DNA from: an uncultured Lachnospiraceae bacterium
GTDB lineage: Bacteria; Bacillota; Clostridia; Lachnospirales; Lachnospiraceae
Assembly (NCBI GenBank): GCA_949472775.1
Contig: CASWVG010000029.1
Span: 1-32,220 of the forward strand
Length of the DNA: 32,220 bases
Reading direction: 5' to 3'
Shown here: positions 17,485 through 25,456 of the stretch, piece by piece
How positions within the stretch are numbered: the stretch's first letter is position 1
Layout of the letters: every line of letters begins with the position of its first letter
Program-made: the position numbers and the translations under genes
Notes under the pieces: model-generated
Database searches by the model: none
What the model saw: only the letters and a program-made list of their open reading frames with translations
What the model was told of the DNA's origin: nothing

Positions 17485-18348
17485 TCACTCCTGCTCAAAG
17501 CTGTATGTTTTCGCGTCCTCGCTGTATTCACGCATATCTAAAGTACCACTTTTTCCCAACAGATCCGGCAGAATATACTGCAGTTTCATAATTTTTTCAT
17601 CAATATATTTGTTTTCCCCCAACGCAATTTTTGCATCGCCAAAATACAACGTCACATTGTAAACACTGTCAAAGTAGATCCGGTCCGCCGTGAGAGAATA
17701 CTTCGCGAGCTGTTGGGTAATATTCAAGATCTCGTCGAACAGCTCCGGCTTGTCCACCGGCAGGGGCTCATGCAGAATCACATGGTCAAAGGAAAGCCCC
17801 GTCACCTGTGGAATCCCGGCAGTTTCCTCCATGGATGTCTCCACCACGATACCATCCTTGTCAAAATACACGTAACGCCCCAGATATCTGACATAACCCG
17901 CCAGCGCTTTCTCGTACACCGTAATCCGGATTGTGTCCTTCGCCTCGATCGCCACATCCATCGTCTCTATAAAGGGAACCCCCTCTATTCCTTTATCCCG
18001 GTACTTCAAGGACAAAAACAGGGAATTGTCCCCAAACCTGCCCCCCATCACCATCTCCATAATCTCTTCGTTCGTGTAGTGGATGCTGCCATCCACATGA
18101 ACCGTCGTCACTTTATAATTATTGATAATATAGAAATAGGCTCCGCCGAGAATCAGAAAAAGGGAAAGAAAGACCGTCAATAAAATTCCGACACGCTTCG
18201 TCTTGCCAAAACGGATTTTTTCCGGTTTTTCCTCACGCTTTCTGATCCTCCGTTTCTTCTTTTTCGGCTCTTCCGTATCCCCATTTTTAATCAGCCGCAG
18301 ATTCGGATTCGTCTTCTTTTTCTTTTTTACAGTTTTCTTATCGCTCAT
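17485..18348 (-). CDS. divIB: Cell division protein DivIB/FtsQ
   Basis: 287 residues from ATG 18348, which has GAGG 7 bases upstream; a TTG two codons earlier is less likely. The cytoplasmic N-terminus (about 1-50) is extremely basic with runs of Lys and Arg. One membrane helix follows at about 53-75 (VGILLTVFLSLFLILGGAYF). Then comes a POTRA-type domain starting VTTVHVDGSIHYTNEEI and a beta domain ending about residue 270. This is the standard FtsQ/DivIB layout. The protein sits in the septal membrane in complex with FtsL and DivIC and helps control septal PBP and FtsW activity. It lies between murA and ftsZ. Confidence 0.9.
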   Translation of the reverse strand: MSDKKTVKKKKKTNPNLRLIKNGDTEEPKKKKRRIRKREEKPEKIRFGKTKRVGILLTVFLSLFLILGGAYFYIINNYKVTTVHVDGSIHYTNEEIMEMVMGGRFGDNSLFLSLKYRDKGIEGVPFIETMDVAIEAKDTIRITVYEKALAGYVRYLGRYVYFDKDGIVVETSMEETAGIPQVTGLSFDHVILHEPLPVDKPELFDEILNITQQLAKYSLTADRIYFDSVYNVTLYFGDAKIALGENKYIDEKIMKLQYILPDLLGKSGTLDMREYSEDAKTYSFEQE

Positions 18349-18373
18349 CTGCAAACCTCATTTTCCCGTAGTA

Positions 18374-18469
18374 CGGAGAGTGCCGTTTTTCGATACCTCT
18401 CCACACAGAGAATGTCTCTTTTCGGCGCCTCTCAGCGCAGAGAATGCCGCCTTTTGGCATTCTCTCATG
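18374..18469. repeat. Three tandem 32-nt hairpin units between murA and divIB
   Basis: Units start at 18374, 18406 and 18438, each 32 bases, of the form C(A/G)GAGA(A/G)TG followed by a short loop and a CTCTC-type arm. Unit 1 pairs GGAGAG with CTCTCC; unit 3 pairs AGAGAATGCC (18439-18448) with GGCATTCTCT (18456-18465) perfectly. A fourth copy, with the same downstream GCGAAACTTAG, occurs at 22433. There are no spacers, so it is not a CRISPR. Confidence 0.75.
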
Positions 18470-18533
18470 CGAAACTTAGTGCTTCTTGGCGTCCCGTCCT
18501 ATGGCGGGACGTCTTTAGAAGTACTTTTCGCAT
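18467..18533. other. Long imperfect palindrome directly after murA
   Basis: Outer arms ATGCGAAA (18467-18474) and TTTCGCAT (18526-18533), middle arms with CTTCT and AGAAG, and inner arms CGTCCCG (18490-18496) and CGGGACG (18505-18511). The structure ends two bases from the murA stop and abuts the tandem hairpin units. It could act as a transcript end or RNA-stabilising structure; no T-run follows on the - strand. Confidence 0.6.
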
Positions 18534-18535
18534 TG

Positions 18536-19786
18536 TTATGCCAGTTCTATCTCTGCTCCCAGATCCCGCAGGCTCCGTGCGATGTCCTCATAACCTCTGT
18601 CAATAAAATGGCGGTTTGTCACGATACCTGTACCCTCCGCCGCCAGCGCCGCCACAACAAGAGCCGCTCCACCGCGAAGCTCCTTCGCCTCCACGATGGT
18701 GTTGCATAGTTTCCTTCCACCCCGGATACAGGCGCAGTTTCCTTCCACCCGGATATCCGCCCCCATTTTCTGCAGCTCGGGGACAATCCGGAACCGGTTT
18801 TCAAAAACGGTTTCCTCGATCCATCCGTCATGTCCCGAAAAGGCGATTGCCACCATGAAAAGAGACTGCAGATCCGTGGGGAATCCCGGATATACCGCCG
18901 TCACCAGGTTCTCCCTAAGCCCTTTACAGGCACGCCCTTCCACAAGCACCCCCTCCGGCATTCTGCACAGGTGTGCCCCCAGATTCTCCGCACAGGCAAG
19001 TACGCTCTCCATCTGTCCGCAGGGCGCATCCTCCAGGAAGACACGACCTCCCGCACACAGGCAGGCGGCAAGCCATGTTCCAGCGACAATCCGGTCCGCT
19101 GGTACACGGAAACGCACGGGATGAAGCTTTTTCACGCCCTCAATCACCAACCGGTCTGTCCCCACGCCGCTTATCCTGCCACCGGCGCTTAACAGAAACT
19201 CACACAACGCCTGTATCTCCGGTTCTCTGGCCGCCGGATAGATCACCGTCTCCCCCTCCGCCAGAACTGCCGCCAGAATCAGATTTTCCGTCACGCCCAC
19301 GCTGACGAAGGGCAGTTTATGCACCGCGCCGTGAAGCCGTTCTGCTCTGGCGCAGAACTCCTCCGGCCCTTCCATAATCTCCACGCCCATGCGCCGCAAC
19401 GCACGCAAATGCTGGTCGATGGGCCTTTTCCCGATCACGCAGCCTCCCGGATACTCCATGGCGACCTCACCCATGCGGGCAAGCAGTGCCCCCAGAAGCA
19501 TAATTGAGGAGCGCATTACCCCCACGGAATCGGCAGGCATATCGCACTCGGCCACACCACAGGTGTCAATGCGGATCACGTCCGCCTTTCTGCAGACCCG
19601 GCATCCCAGACTTTCCAATAGCCGCAGCATATGGTATACATCCGAAATATCCGGGCAGTTTTCAATCTCACAGGTACCGTCTATCAAAAGTGTCGCCGCC
19701 AGAATCGGCAGCGAGGCATTTTTTGACCCTTGTATCTTCGTCTGTCCCGAGAGACAGTTTCCACCATAGATACGAACAGCGTCCAT
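18536..19786 (-). CDS. murA: UDP-N-acetylglucosamine 1-carboxyvinyltransferase
   Basis: 416 residues, full length, ATG start at 19786 with an AGAGGT site. It transfers enolpyruvate from PEP to UDP-GlcNAc, the first committed step of peptidoglycan precursor synthesis, in the cytoplasm. K22-N23 of the SKN motif and the catalytic cysteine loop YPGGCVIGKRPID are present, with C116 equivalent to the fosfomycin target Cys115, so sensitivity to that class is expected from the sequence. RGGAALVVAALAAEG near the C-terminus is typical of the family. The sequence is rather Cys-rich. It lies where murG and murB stand in the B. subtilis cluster. Many Firmicutes carry two MurA copies, so a paralogue elsewhere is possible. 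Confidence 0.93.
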   Translation of the reverse strand: MDAVRIYGGNCLSGQTKIQGSKNASLPILAATLLIDGTCEIENCPDISDVYHMLRLLESLGCRVCRKADVIRIDTCGVAECDMPADSVGVMRSSIMLLGALLARMGEVAMEYPGGCVIGKRPIDQHLRALRRMGVEIMEGPEEFCARAERLHGAVHKLPFVSVGVTENLILAAVLAEGETVIYPAAREPEIQALCEFLLSAGGRISGVGTDRLVIEGVKKLHPVRFRVPADRIVAGTWLAACLCAGGRVFLEDAPCGQMESVLACAENLGAHLCRMPEGVLVEGRACKGLRENLVTAVYPGFPTDLQSLFMVAIAFSGHDGWIEETVFENRFRIVPELQKMGADIRVEGNCACIRGGRKLCNTIVEAKELRGGAALVVAALAAEGTGIVTNRHFIDRGYEDIARSLRDLGAEIELA

Positions 19787-19815
19787 AAACTTACCTCTGT
19801 TTCTATTTATGACCT

Positions 19816-19840
19816 ATTCTATCTATATGGATTTTCGACA
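19816..19840 (-). promoter_or_regulatory. Candidate murA promoter with Spo0A-like box
   Basis: On the - strand TTTTGTCGAAAAT contains TGTCGAA (19840-19834), an exact Spo0A core, followed 12 bases later by TAGAAT (19821-19816), a possible -10. No good -35 exists at 17 bases, which would fit an activated promoter. It lies in the 70-base ftsW-murA gap. Inference only. Confidence 0.35.
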
Positions 19841-19856
19841 AAAAATTATCTTGTCC

Positions 19857-21023
19857 TTACAAATCTTTTAACCTTATCCCTTTGGCCACGCTCAAAGTAA
19901 TCCCTATTTCAATCAGCAGGAACATGACGGAAGACCCTCCGTAACTGATGAAAGGCAGGGAGATACCGGTATTGGGAATCGTGTTGGTGACCACGGCGAT
20001 ATTCAGAATAACCTGAACGGCAATGTGACCCATCACACCCACCACCAGAAGCGCACCATAAAGATCCGACGCATTGTTGGCAATGATCATCAGACGCCAG
20101 ATCAGCATGAGGAACATAATAATAACGGCAATTCCACCAAAAAGCCCCAGTTCCTCGCAGATAATGGAAAAAATCATGTCATTCTGCGCCTCCGGCAGAA
20201 AACCTCTCTTCTGCATACTCTGTCCCAGTCCCTTGCCGAGCACACCGCCGCTTCCGATCGCATAGAGCGCCTGCAGCGTCTGGAAACCAGTATCGCTGGA
20301 GTACGCCTCCGGGTCAAGCCATGCCAGCACGCGGGCTCCGCGGAAATCCAGATCATCCACATGGGCCTGCGCCGTCTGTACCACATAGAAAACCGCAGCC
20401 GCCGCCACCGCCAGCGTAATCACCCCCAGAAAAAAGAACCGTTTATAATCCGGGCAGGACACAAAAAGCATCAGAACCGCGATTGCCATCACGATAATCG
20501 CTGAACTCAGGTTATTGGTAATCTGCCAGATCATCAGCGCAATCGGCAATGGTATCGCCAATACAAGCATAAAACCTTTGTTGGTCCGTATTCTCTTTCC
20601 CATCTTGCATATCAGGCTGGACAAAAACAGGATCATGCCAAGCTTAGCCACCTCCGCCACCTGCAGGGAGAGCGGACCTATGTACAGCCAGCGTGTCGCG
20701 CCGCCGGAGCTGTGGCCGAAAGGAATAATCAGCAGGATTAGCACTGCCGAGCCGATATACGCCGGCACCGCAAACCGCTCCCAGAAATGATAAGGAATGT
20801 TTGCCACCACCATCATTGCCACAAGTCCAAGAATGGATGCAAAAAGCTGCTGGCGCAAGTATTTGGTGGAGTCTCCCAGCTTTAAGTTCGCCTCGTAAGA
20901 GCTTGAGGAAAACACCATAACCATACCGAAGCCCACAAGAAAGAGCACGATAAACAGCAGGCTGTAGTCCATAAAACTCTCACCCTTTTGTTGTCTTCTA
21001 CGGGATGCGTTTCTCTGCGCCAC
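19857..21023 (-). CDS. ftsW: SEDS peptidoglycan glycosyltransferase FtsW/SpoVE
   Basis: 388 residues from a GTG at 21023 that overlaps the murD stop by one base (TAGTG), with AGGAG 8 bases upstream; a TTG at 21029 is too close to the ribosome site. About ten membrane helices are visible. SEDS signatures are present: LPEAQNDMIFSIICEELG with the conserved Asp, and PFISYGGSS near the C-terminus. The enzyme polymerises lipid II at the septum together with a class B PBP. In a spore former it may be vegetative FtsW or sporulation SpoVE; position after murD matches B. subtilis spoVE. Sequence alone does not settle which. Confidence 0.92.
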   Translation of the reverse strand: MAQRNASRRRQQKGESFMDYSLLFIVLFLVGFGMVMVFSSSSYEANLKLGDSTKYLRQQLFASILGLVAMMVVANIPYHFWERFAVPAYIGSAVLILLIIPFGHSSGGATRWLYIGPLSLQVAEVAKLGMILFLSSLICKMGKRIRTNKGFMLVLAIPLPIALMIWQITNNLSSAIIVMAIAVLMLFVSCPDYKRFFFLGVITLAVAAAAVFYVVQTAQAHVDDLDFRGARVLAWLDPEAYSSDTGFQTLQALYAIGSGGVLGKGLGQSMQKRGFLPEAQNDMIFSIICEELGLFGGIAVIIMFLMLIWRLMIIANNASDLYGALLVVGVMGHIAVQVILNIAVVTNTIPNTGISLPFISYGGSSVMFLLIEIGITLSVAKGIRLKDL

Positions 21024-22390
21024 TAACAACTCTCCTCCATCTGATTCACCAGTTCCTTAAACCGCTGTCCCCTCACTTCATAGTTCGGGAACATCCCCCA
21101 GCTCGCACAGGCAGGAGACAGTAAAACCGCATCCCCCGGTTCCGCCTTCTCCACACATACTTCAAAAGCCGCCTCGAAGGTATCCGCCAGCACGATATTC
21201 TGAAACCCGTGCTCTCTCGCGCATGCAGCTATCTTTTCCCTTGTCTGTCCGATCAGCACCAGGCATTTCACCTTGCCGTCAAACGCTTCGATCCACTCGT
21301 CGTATACACTCTGTTTATCATAGCCGCCACCAATCAGCACCGTTGGGCGGTCCATGGCGCGGATGCCCTGAATTGCCGCGTCGGGATTGGTTCCCTTGGA
21401 ATCGTTGTAATAGTCCACCCCGCGCTTTGTCGCCACAAACTCTATCCTGTGCTCCACCGGCGCAAAGGTCCTGATGACCGACAGAATTTCCTCCATCGGC
21501 ACACCGCAGGCGGACGTGACCGCCATCGCCGCCATCACGTTTTCCACATTGCAGACGCCCACCAGTTTCATGTCATGTATGTCCATGAGCCGCTCGCTCA
21601 CCCCATTCTCTGCACGGAAAATTTCTTCCCCTTCCAGATAAAAGCCGTCCTCCAGTTTTCTCTGTGAGGAAAACCACACCACCCGCGCCGGGCACCGTTC
21701 TCCGAAAGCTAACGTGTAACTGTTTTCATAGTTCAGCACGCAGGTCTCTTTCTTCGTCTGATTTCTGCAGACCGCTTCCTTCGCCGCCGCATAATTTTCC
21801 ATGGTATGATGGCGGTTCAGATGATCCGGCGTTATATTCAAAATCGCGGAAACTTCCGGCTTAAACTGATCAATCGTCTCCAACTGGAAACTGCTGATCT
21901 CCGCCACCGTCACGGTCTCCTCCGTGGAATCCAACGCCGCCATGGTATAAGGATTTCCGATATTTCCCACCACATCCACATCCTTGCAGTGGGCCGCCAT
22001 GATCGCCCCCACCAGAGAAGTGGTGGTAGTCTTTCCGTTTGTCCCTGTGATGGCGATCACCGTCCCCTTCCCCATCTCGTATGCCAGCTCAATCTCGCCC
22101 CAGATCTTCACATTCCTTTTTCGGAAATCCTCCACAAAGGCCGTATCCGTAGGAACGCCCGGACTTAAAACGACCAGTTCCACCGAAGCCTTCTGCTCTT
22201 GCGGCAATGTGCCGATCACAATCTCCACATTAACGCCGGACGGTAGTTTCCTCTGCACCTCTTCCACCTTCAGCTTTTCGTTTTCGTCAAACAAAAGAGG
22301 TACTGCCCCCGCATGATGTAAAGCCTGCACAGCCCCGATTCCACTTAAACCCGAGCCCACCACAAGCACTTTCTTTCCCTGTAAATCCAT
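21023..22390 (-). CDS. murD: UDP-N-acetylmuramoyl-L-alanine--D-glutamate ligase
   Basis: 455 residues from ATG 22390 (MDLQGKKVLVVGSG) with GGAGG 6 bases upstream; a more distant in-frame ATG at 22402 is less well placed. Layout is that of Mur ligases: N-terminal Rossmann-like domain, ATP-binding GTNGKTTTT at 116-124, a central domain with ILNITPDHLNRH, and a C-terminal domain with DSKGTNPDA. MurD adds D-glutamate to UDP-MurNAc-L-Ala in the cytoplasm. It is tightly coupled to ftsW downstream and separated from mraY upstream by a 131-base gap that holds a copy of the 32-nt hairpin unit. Stop codon TAG. Confidence 0.95.
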   Translation of the reverse strand: MDLQGKKVLVVGSGLSGIGAVQALHHAGAVPLLFDENEKLKVEEVQRKLPSGVNVEIVIGTLPQEQKASVELVVLSPGVPTDTAFVEDFRKRNVKIWGEIELAYEMGKGTVIAITGTNGKTTTTSLVGAIMAAHCKDVDVVGNIGNPYTMAALDSTEETVTVAEISSFQLETIDQFKPEVSAILNITPDHLNRHHTMENYAAAKEAVCRNQTKKETCVLNYENSYTLAFGERCPARVVWFSSQRKLEDGFYLEGEEIFRAENGVSERLMDIHDMKLVGVCNVENVMAAMAVTSACGVPMEEILSVIRTFAPVEHRIEFVATKRGVDYYNDSKGTNPDAAIQGIRAMDRPTVLIGGGYDKQSVYDEWIEAFDGKVKCLVLIGQTREKIAACAREHGFQNIVLADTFEAAFEVCVEKAEPGDAVLLSPACASWGMFPNYEVRGQRFKELVNQMEESC

Positions 22391-22403
22391 AGCAACCTCC
22401 ATA

Positions 22404-22420
22404 ATTCCGCTCTGCGGAAT
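22404..22420. other. Small perfect hairpin before murD
   Basis: ATTCCGC (22404-22410) and GCGGAAT (22414-22420) form a 7-base stem with a 3-base loop immediately upstream of the murD ribosome binding site. It could modulate murD translation; no direct evidence. Confidence 0.4.
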
Positions 22421-22432
22421 CTCAAATCAATG

Positions 22433-22465
22433 CGGAGAATGTCGTATTTTAGGCATTCTCCTGGG
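22433..22465. repeat. Fourth copy of the 32-nt hairpin unit, between mraY and murD
   Basis: GGAGAATG (22434-22441) pairs with CATTCTCC (22454-22461). The block through 22475 (GCGAAACTTAG) aligns with 18438-18479 at about three quarters identity, showing a dispersed family and not chance hairpins. Confidence 0.7.
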
Positions 22466-22521
22466 CGAAACTTAGAAGTTCTCCTCGAAACAGCCTTTGC
22501 AGTGAACGGTAAGAACCCTTT

Positions 22522-23481
22522 TCACCCTACCCCGAACAACGCCACAAGGCATAACAACGCCGTCACAATCGAAAATACGGCAACCACCTTGGTCTCCGAC
22601 CACCCGCACAGCTCAAAGTGATGGTGGATCGGCGCCATCTTAAAGATGCGTTTGCCGCCTGTCATCTTGAAATAAGTCACCTGCATCATAACCGACAGTA
22701 CCTCTATTACATAGATAAAACCTACGATCGCAATAAAGAGCGGCATCTGCATCATAATAGCCGTGGCCGCCACAAAACCGCCAAGGGCAAGTGATCCCGT
22801 ATCTCCCATAAACACACTGGCGGGATGCACGTTAAAGAGCAGGAATCCTAAAAGCGCGCCCACCACCGCACAGGTAATCGGCTCGATTCCGCTGGCTGTA
22901 CCGATCGCCACCACCGTAAAGAAGGTCGCAACAAGTACCGTCACAGAGCTTGCCAGACCGTCCAGACCGTCCGTAAAGTTTGTGCCGTTCACCGTCCCAA
23001 TCACCACAAAGAACAAAAACGGAATATTCATCCACCCGAAATCCAGATAAACACCTTCGAGAAAGGGCACCTTCATAGCCAGCGATACATCCGTATACCT
23101 TTGCAGATAAAAGACGAACACGCCCGTCACGAGAAACTGCATGGCAAATTTCTGCCACGCCCGAAGTCCCATAGACCGCTTGAGAACCACCTTGATATAA
23201 TCGTCCAGAAATCCCACCAGCCCAAAGCCAAGCGTGAGAAACAGCACCGGAATAATGCCCGGATAATCCCGCACAAAGAGAAGGGAGGTGACCACCACGC
23301 TCATCAGTATCAGAATGCCTCCCATGGTGGGCGTTCCATTTTTTTTCAAATGGCTTTCGGGTCCTTCCGTCCGCTCCGTCTGTCCCACTTTCAGCCTGCG
23401 CAGAAAGGGAATCACCACAGGCCCCAGAAACACACTGATCCCGAATGATACCAAAACCGAAATTAAAATCACACTGTTCAT
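22522..23481 (-). CDS. mraY: Phospho-N-acetylmuramoyl-pentapeptide transferase
   Basis: 319 residues, ATG 23481 with TGGAGGAAAC before it. About ten membrane helices. Family motifs are in order: KKNGTPTMGG, FLDDYIK with the catalytic Asp pair, NGTNFTDGLDGLA, MGDTGSLALGG and APIHHHFE near the C-terminus. MraY moves phospho-MurNAc-pentapeptide onto undecaprenyl phosphate to make lipid I at the inner face of the membrane. It follows the SpoVD-like gene with a 169-base gap carrying a long palindrome. murE, which separates spoVD and mraY in B. subtilis, is missing here. Confidence 0.96.
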   Translation of the reverse strand: MNSVILISVLVSFGISVFLGPVVIPFLRRLKVGQTERTEGPESHLKKNGTPTMGGILILMSVVVTSLLFVRDYPGIIPVLFLTLGFGLVGFLDDYIKVVLKRSMGLRAWQKFAMQFLVTGVFVFYLQRYTDVSLAMKVPFLEGVYLDFGWMNIPFLFFVVIGTVNGTNFTDGLDGLASSVTVLVATFFTVVAIGTASGIEPITCAVVGALLGFLLFNVHPASVFMGDTGSLALGGFVAATAIMMQMPLFIAIVGFIYVIEVLSVMMQVTYFKMTGGKRIFKMAPIHHHFELCGWSETKVVAVFSIVTALLCLVALFGVG

Positions 23482-23536
23482 GTTTCCTCCAAAATTATAT
23501 CATCCAAACTCGCAAACCCGTGCTCCCGCACTCTCT

Positions 23537-23633
23537 GTCCGATTTCATCGGACGTTTGCCCGTTAGTACCGCATGAAAAACAAATGCCGCTTCAGTCGCC
23601 GCTTTTTTGCTGCGACTGTGCTATGTTTTTCAT
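23537..23633. other. Intergenic palindromes between spoVD-like gene and mraY
   Basis: A small stem GTCCGA/TCGGAC (23537-23553) and a large nested palindrome: ATGAAAAACA (23573-23582) with TGTTTTTCAT (23624-23633), and inside it CAGTCGC (23593-23599) with GCGACTG (23612-23618) around a T-run loop. The large one begins 18 bases after the end of the PBP gene. It may be a terminator-like or RNA-processing structure. Confidence 0.6.
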
Positions 23634-23650
23634 CTGCGGCTACTATTATA

Positions 23651-25381
23651 TTACTTTTCGTCCAAATATGGAAGGATATTCTCAAAAAGCTGCCTCACCA
23701 CCGGGGCTGCAATCTGTCCGCCATAGTAAGTCCCCTGTGGATTGTGGATGACCGCCAGCGCCAGAACCTGCGGATTATCGGCTGGAGCAAAGCCTAAGAA
23801 GGAGGCGATATACTTGCCGCTCCCGCGGGGAAGGGTCTGGCTGGTCGCCGTCTTTCCTCCCACCCGGTATCCTTCCACCGCACCGTTTTTGCCGCTTCCT
23901 TCCGCCACCACCTGCTCTAAGATATACCGCATGGTCTCGGAAGTCTCATCGGACACCACATGCTCCCGCACCGGATAGGTGAATGACTGGCTGTCGCTCC
24001 CATCCGCCGTCACCGCGCGCACAGCAAAATGAGGGGTGATCCGCCTGCCGCCGTTGACAATGGACGCCGCCGTTGTAGCAAGCTGAATCGGCGTGATCTG
24101 GAAGGACTGTCCGAAAGAGATGGTGGCAAGTTCCACCGGTCCGATGTTTTCCATCTTGTGCATGATTGTCCCCGCCTCGCCCGGCAGGTCAATTCCCGTC
24201 CTGTCCAAAAGCCCGAACTGGCGGAAGTAGGAATAATACCGTTCCACACCTATGCGGAGTCCAACGGTGATAAAGACGGGATTACAGGAGTTCATTGTCC
24301 CCTGCACAAAGTCTTCCGCCCCATGTCCACCCACTTTATGGCAGCGGATTTTGCGATCCTCAACCATGATAAAACCGGGACAGTTGAAGGTGTCCGTAGG
24401 CTTCACCGACCCGGACTCCAGCCCCGCCGCCGCCGTGATGATCTTGAAGGTGGAACCCGGCTCGTAAGTATCGTTGATACAGCCGTTTCTCCACATGGCG
24501 TTCAGAAGTTCCTGCCGCTTTTTCTCGGAGAACGCCAGCGCATCCATACCGTCGGGCAGCGTGTATGGATTATTTAAATCGAATTCCGGCACATCCACCA
24601 TTGCCAGAATCTCCCCGCTCTGGGGATTCATGACCAGAATGGACACCCGGTCCGCCTCTTTGGTCTCCATGGTCTGCATGGCGAGCTGGGTGGCGTAACT
24701 CTGGATATTGATGTCCAGACTGACATAGAGATCTCTGCCGCTTACCGGCTCCACTCTCTCCTCGCCCTCCTCGTCCTGCTCCACGCCCTTGGCGTCGGTC
24801 ACCGTTAAGATCGTTCCCGCTTCGCCTTTCAGATATTCCTCATAAATCACTTCAAGTCCTATGATACCCTGATTATCTCCCCCGGTAAACCCAAGCGCTT
24901 TAGACGCCAGCGTATCATAAGGATAATAACGCTTGTAATCTTCATCCACTTTGACCCCGTCAAGCCCTCTTGCCCTGATGGCGTCGCCTACCGACTTTTC
25001 CACATTGCTCTTGATCTTCTCGATGGAAGAGTATTTCTCCACCCGTTTTCTGACATACTCATCCGACAGCCCCAGTTCTTTCGAGAGGACGGCAATCACT
25101 TCCTCCGCATCCGAAATCTGGCTGTGAATCACGGAGACCGTGCAGACCGTCTTATTATCCGCCAGAATCTTGCCGTTTGCGTCTATAATGCGTCCTCTTG
25201 CCGCCTTGATGCTCCGCTCCCTCTCGTGCAATTCCCTTGCCTTTTGCGAATAATATTCAGACTGGAACACCATCAGATAAAAAAGTCTACCCGCCAATCC
25301 AAAAAGCACGAGCACACACAGAAAAAACACTGTCACTGTCTTGCTCCTGTGGTAGGTTTTATGGTTCATCATCCCTTCCAT
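23651..25381 (-). CDS. spoVD: SpoVD-like class B penicillin-binding protein
   Basis: 576 residues from ATG 25381 (GAGG 10 bases upstream; ATG 25369 is an alternative). One membrane anchor at about 15-37, an N-terminal pedestal domain (RGRIIDANGKILADN), then the transpeptidase. S310-TF-K313 is the nucleophile motif and SCN lies at 365-367. The third triad reads GGKTATSQ: KTA at 510-512 instead of KTG, confirmed on the DNA as AAG ACG GCG. No PASTA domain is present, unlike B. subtilis SpoVD. Position after the FtsI-like PBP and before mraY supports SpoVD, which makes spore cortex peptidoglycan, but a vegetative septal role cannot be excluded. Confidence 0.82.
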   Translation of the reverse strand: MEGMMNHKTYHRSKTVTVFFLCVLVLFGLAGRLFYLMVFQSEYYSQKARELHERERSIKAARGRIIDANGKILADNKTVCTVSVIHSQISDAEEVIAVLSKELGLSDEYVRKRVEKYSSIEKIKSNVEKSVGDAIRARGLDGVKVDEDYKRYYPYDTLASKALGFTGGDNQGIIGLEVIYEEYLKGEAGTILTVTDAKGVEQDEEGEERVEPVSGRDLYVSLDINIQSYATQLAMQTMETKEADRVSILVMNPQSGEILAMVDVPEFDLNNPYTLPDGMDALAFSEKKRQELLNAMWRNGCINDTYEPGSTFKIITAAAGLESGSVKPTDTFNCPGFIMVEDRKIRCHKVGGHGAEDFVQGTMNSCNPVFITVGLRIGVERYYSYFRQFGLLDRTGIDLPGEAGTIMHKMENIGPVELATISFGQSFQITPIQLATTAASIVNGGRRITPHFAVRAVTADGSDSQSFTYPVREHVVSDETSETMRYILEQVVAEGSGKNGAVEGYRVGGKTATSQTLPRGSGKYIASFLGFAPADNPQVLALAVIHNPQGTYYGGQIAAPVVRQLFENILPYLDEK

Positions 25382-25389
25382 CAAAGAGA

Positions 25390-25438
25390 AACCTCACAAA
25401 AAGGTATTAATATAATCTATTATCCTTTTTCTGAGGTT
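25390..25438 (-). promoter_or_regulatory. Hairpin covering the ribosome site of the SpoVD-like gene
   Basis: On the - strand AACCTC and AAAAAGG pair with CCTTTTT and GAGGTT around an AT-rich loop. The 3' arm contains the GAGG used as ribosome site for the next gene, so the folded mRNA would hide it. It could also work as a weak terminator/attenuator between the two PBP genes. Confidence 0.5.
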
Positions 25439-25456
25439 ATTCTCACTTCCCGCTAT

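Noticed and set aside
18374..18469. Possible CRISPR array
   Set aside because: The 32-nt units adjoin directly with no spacers, vary among themselves, and no cas genes are present.
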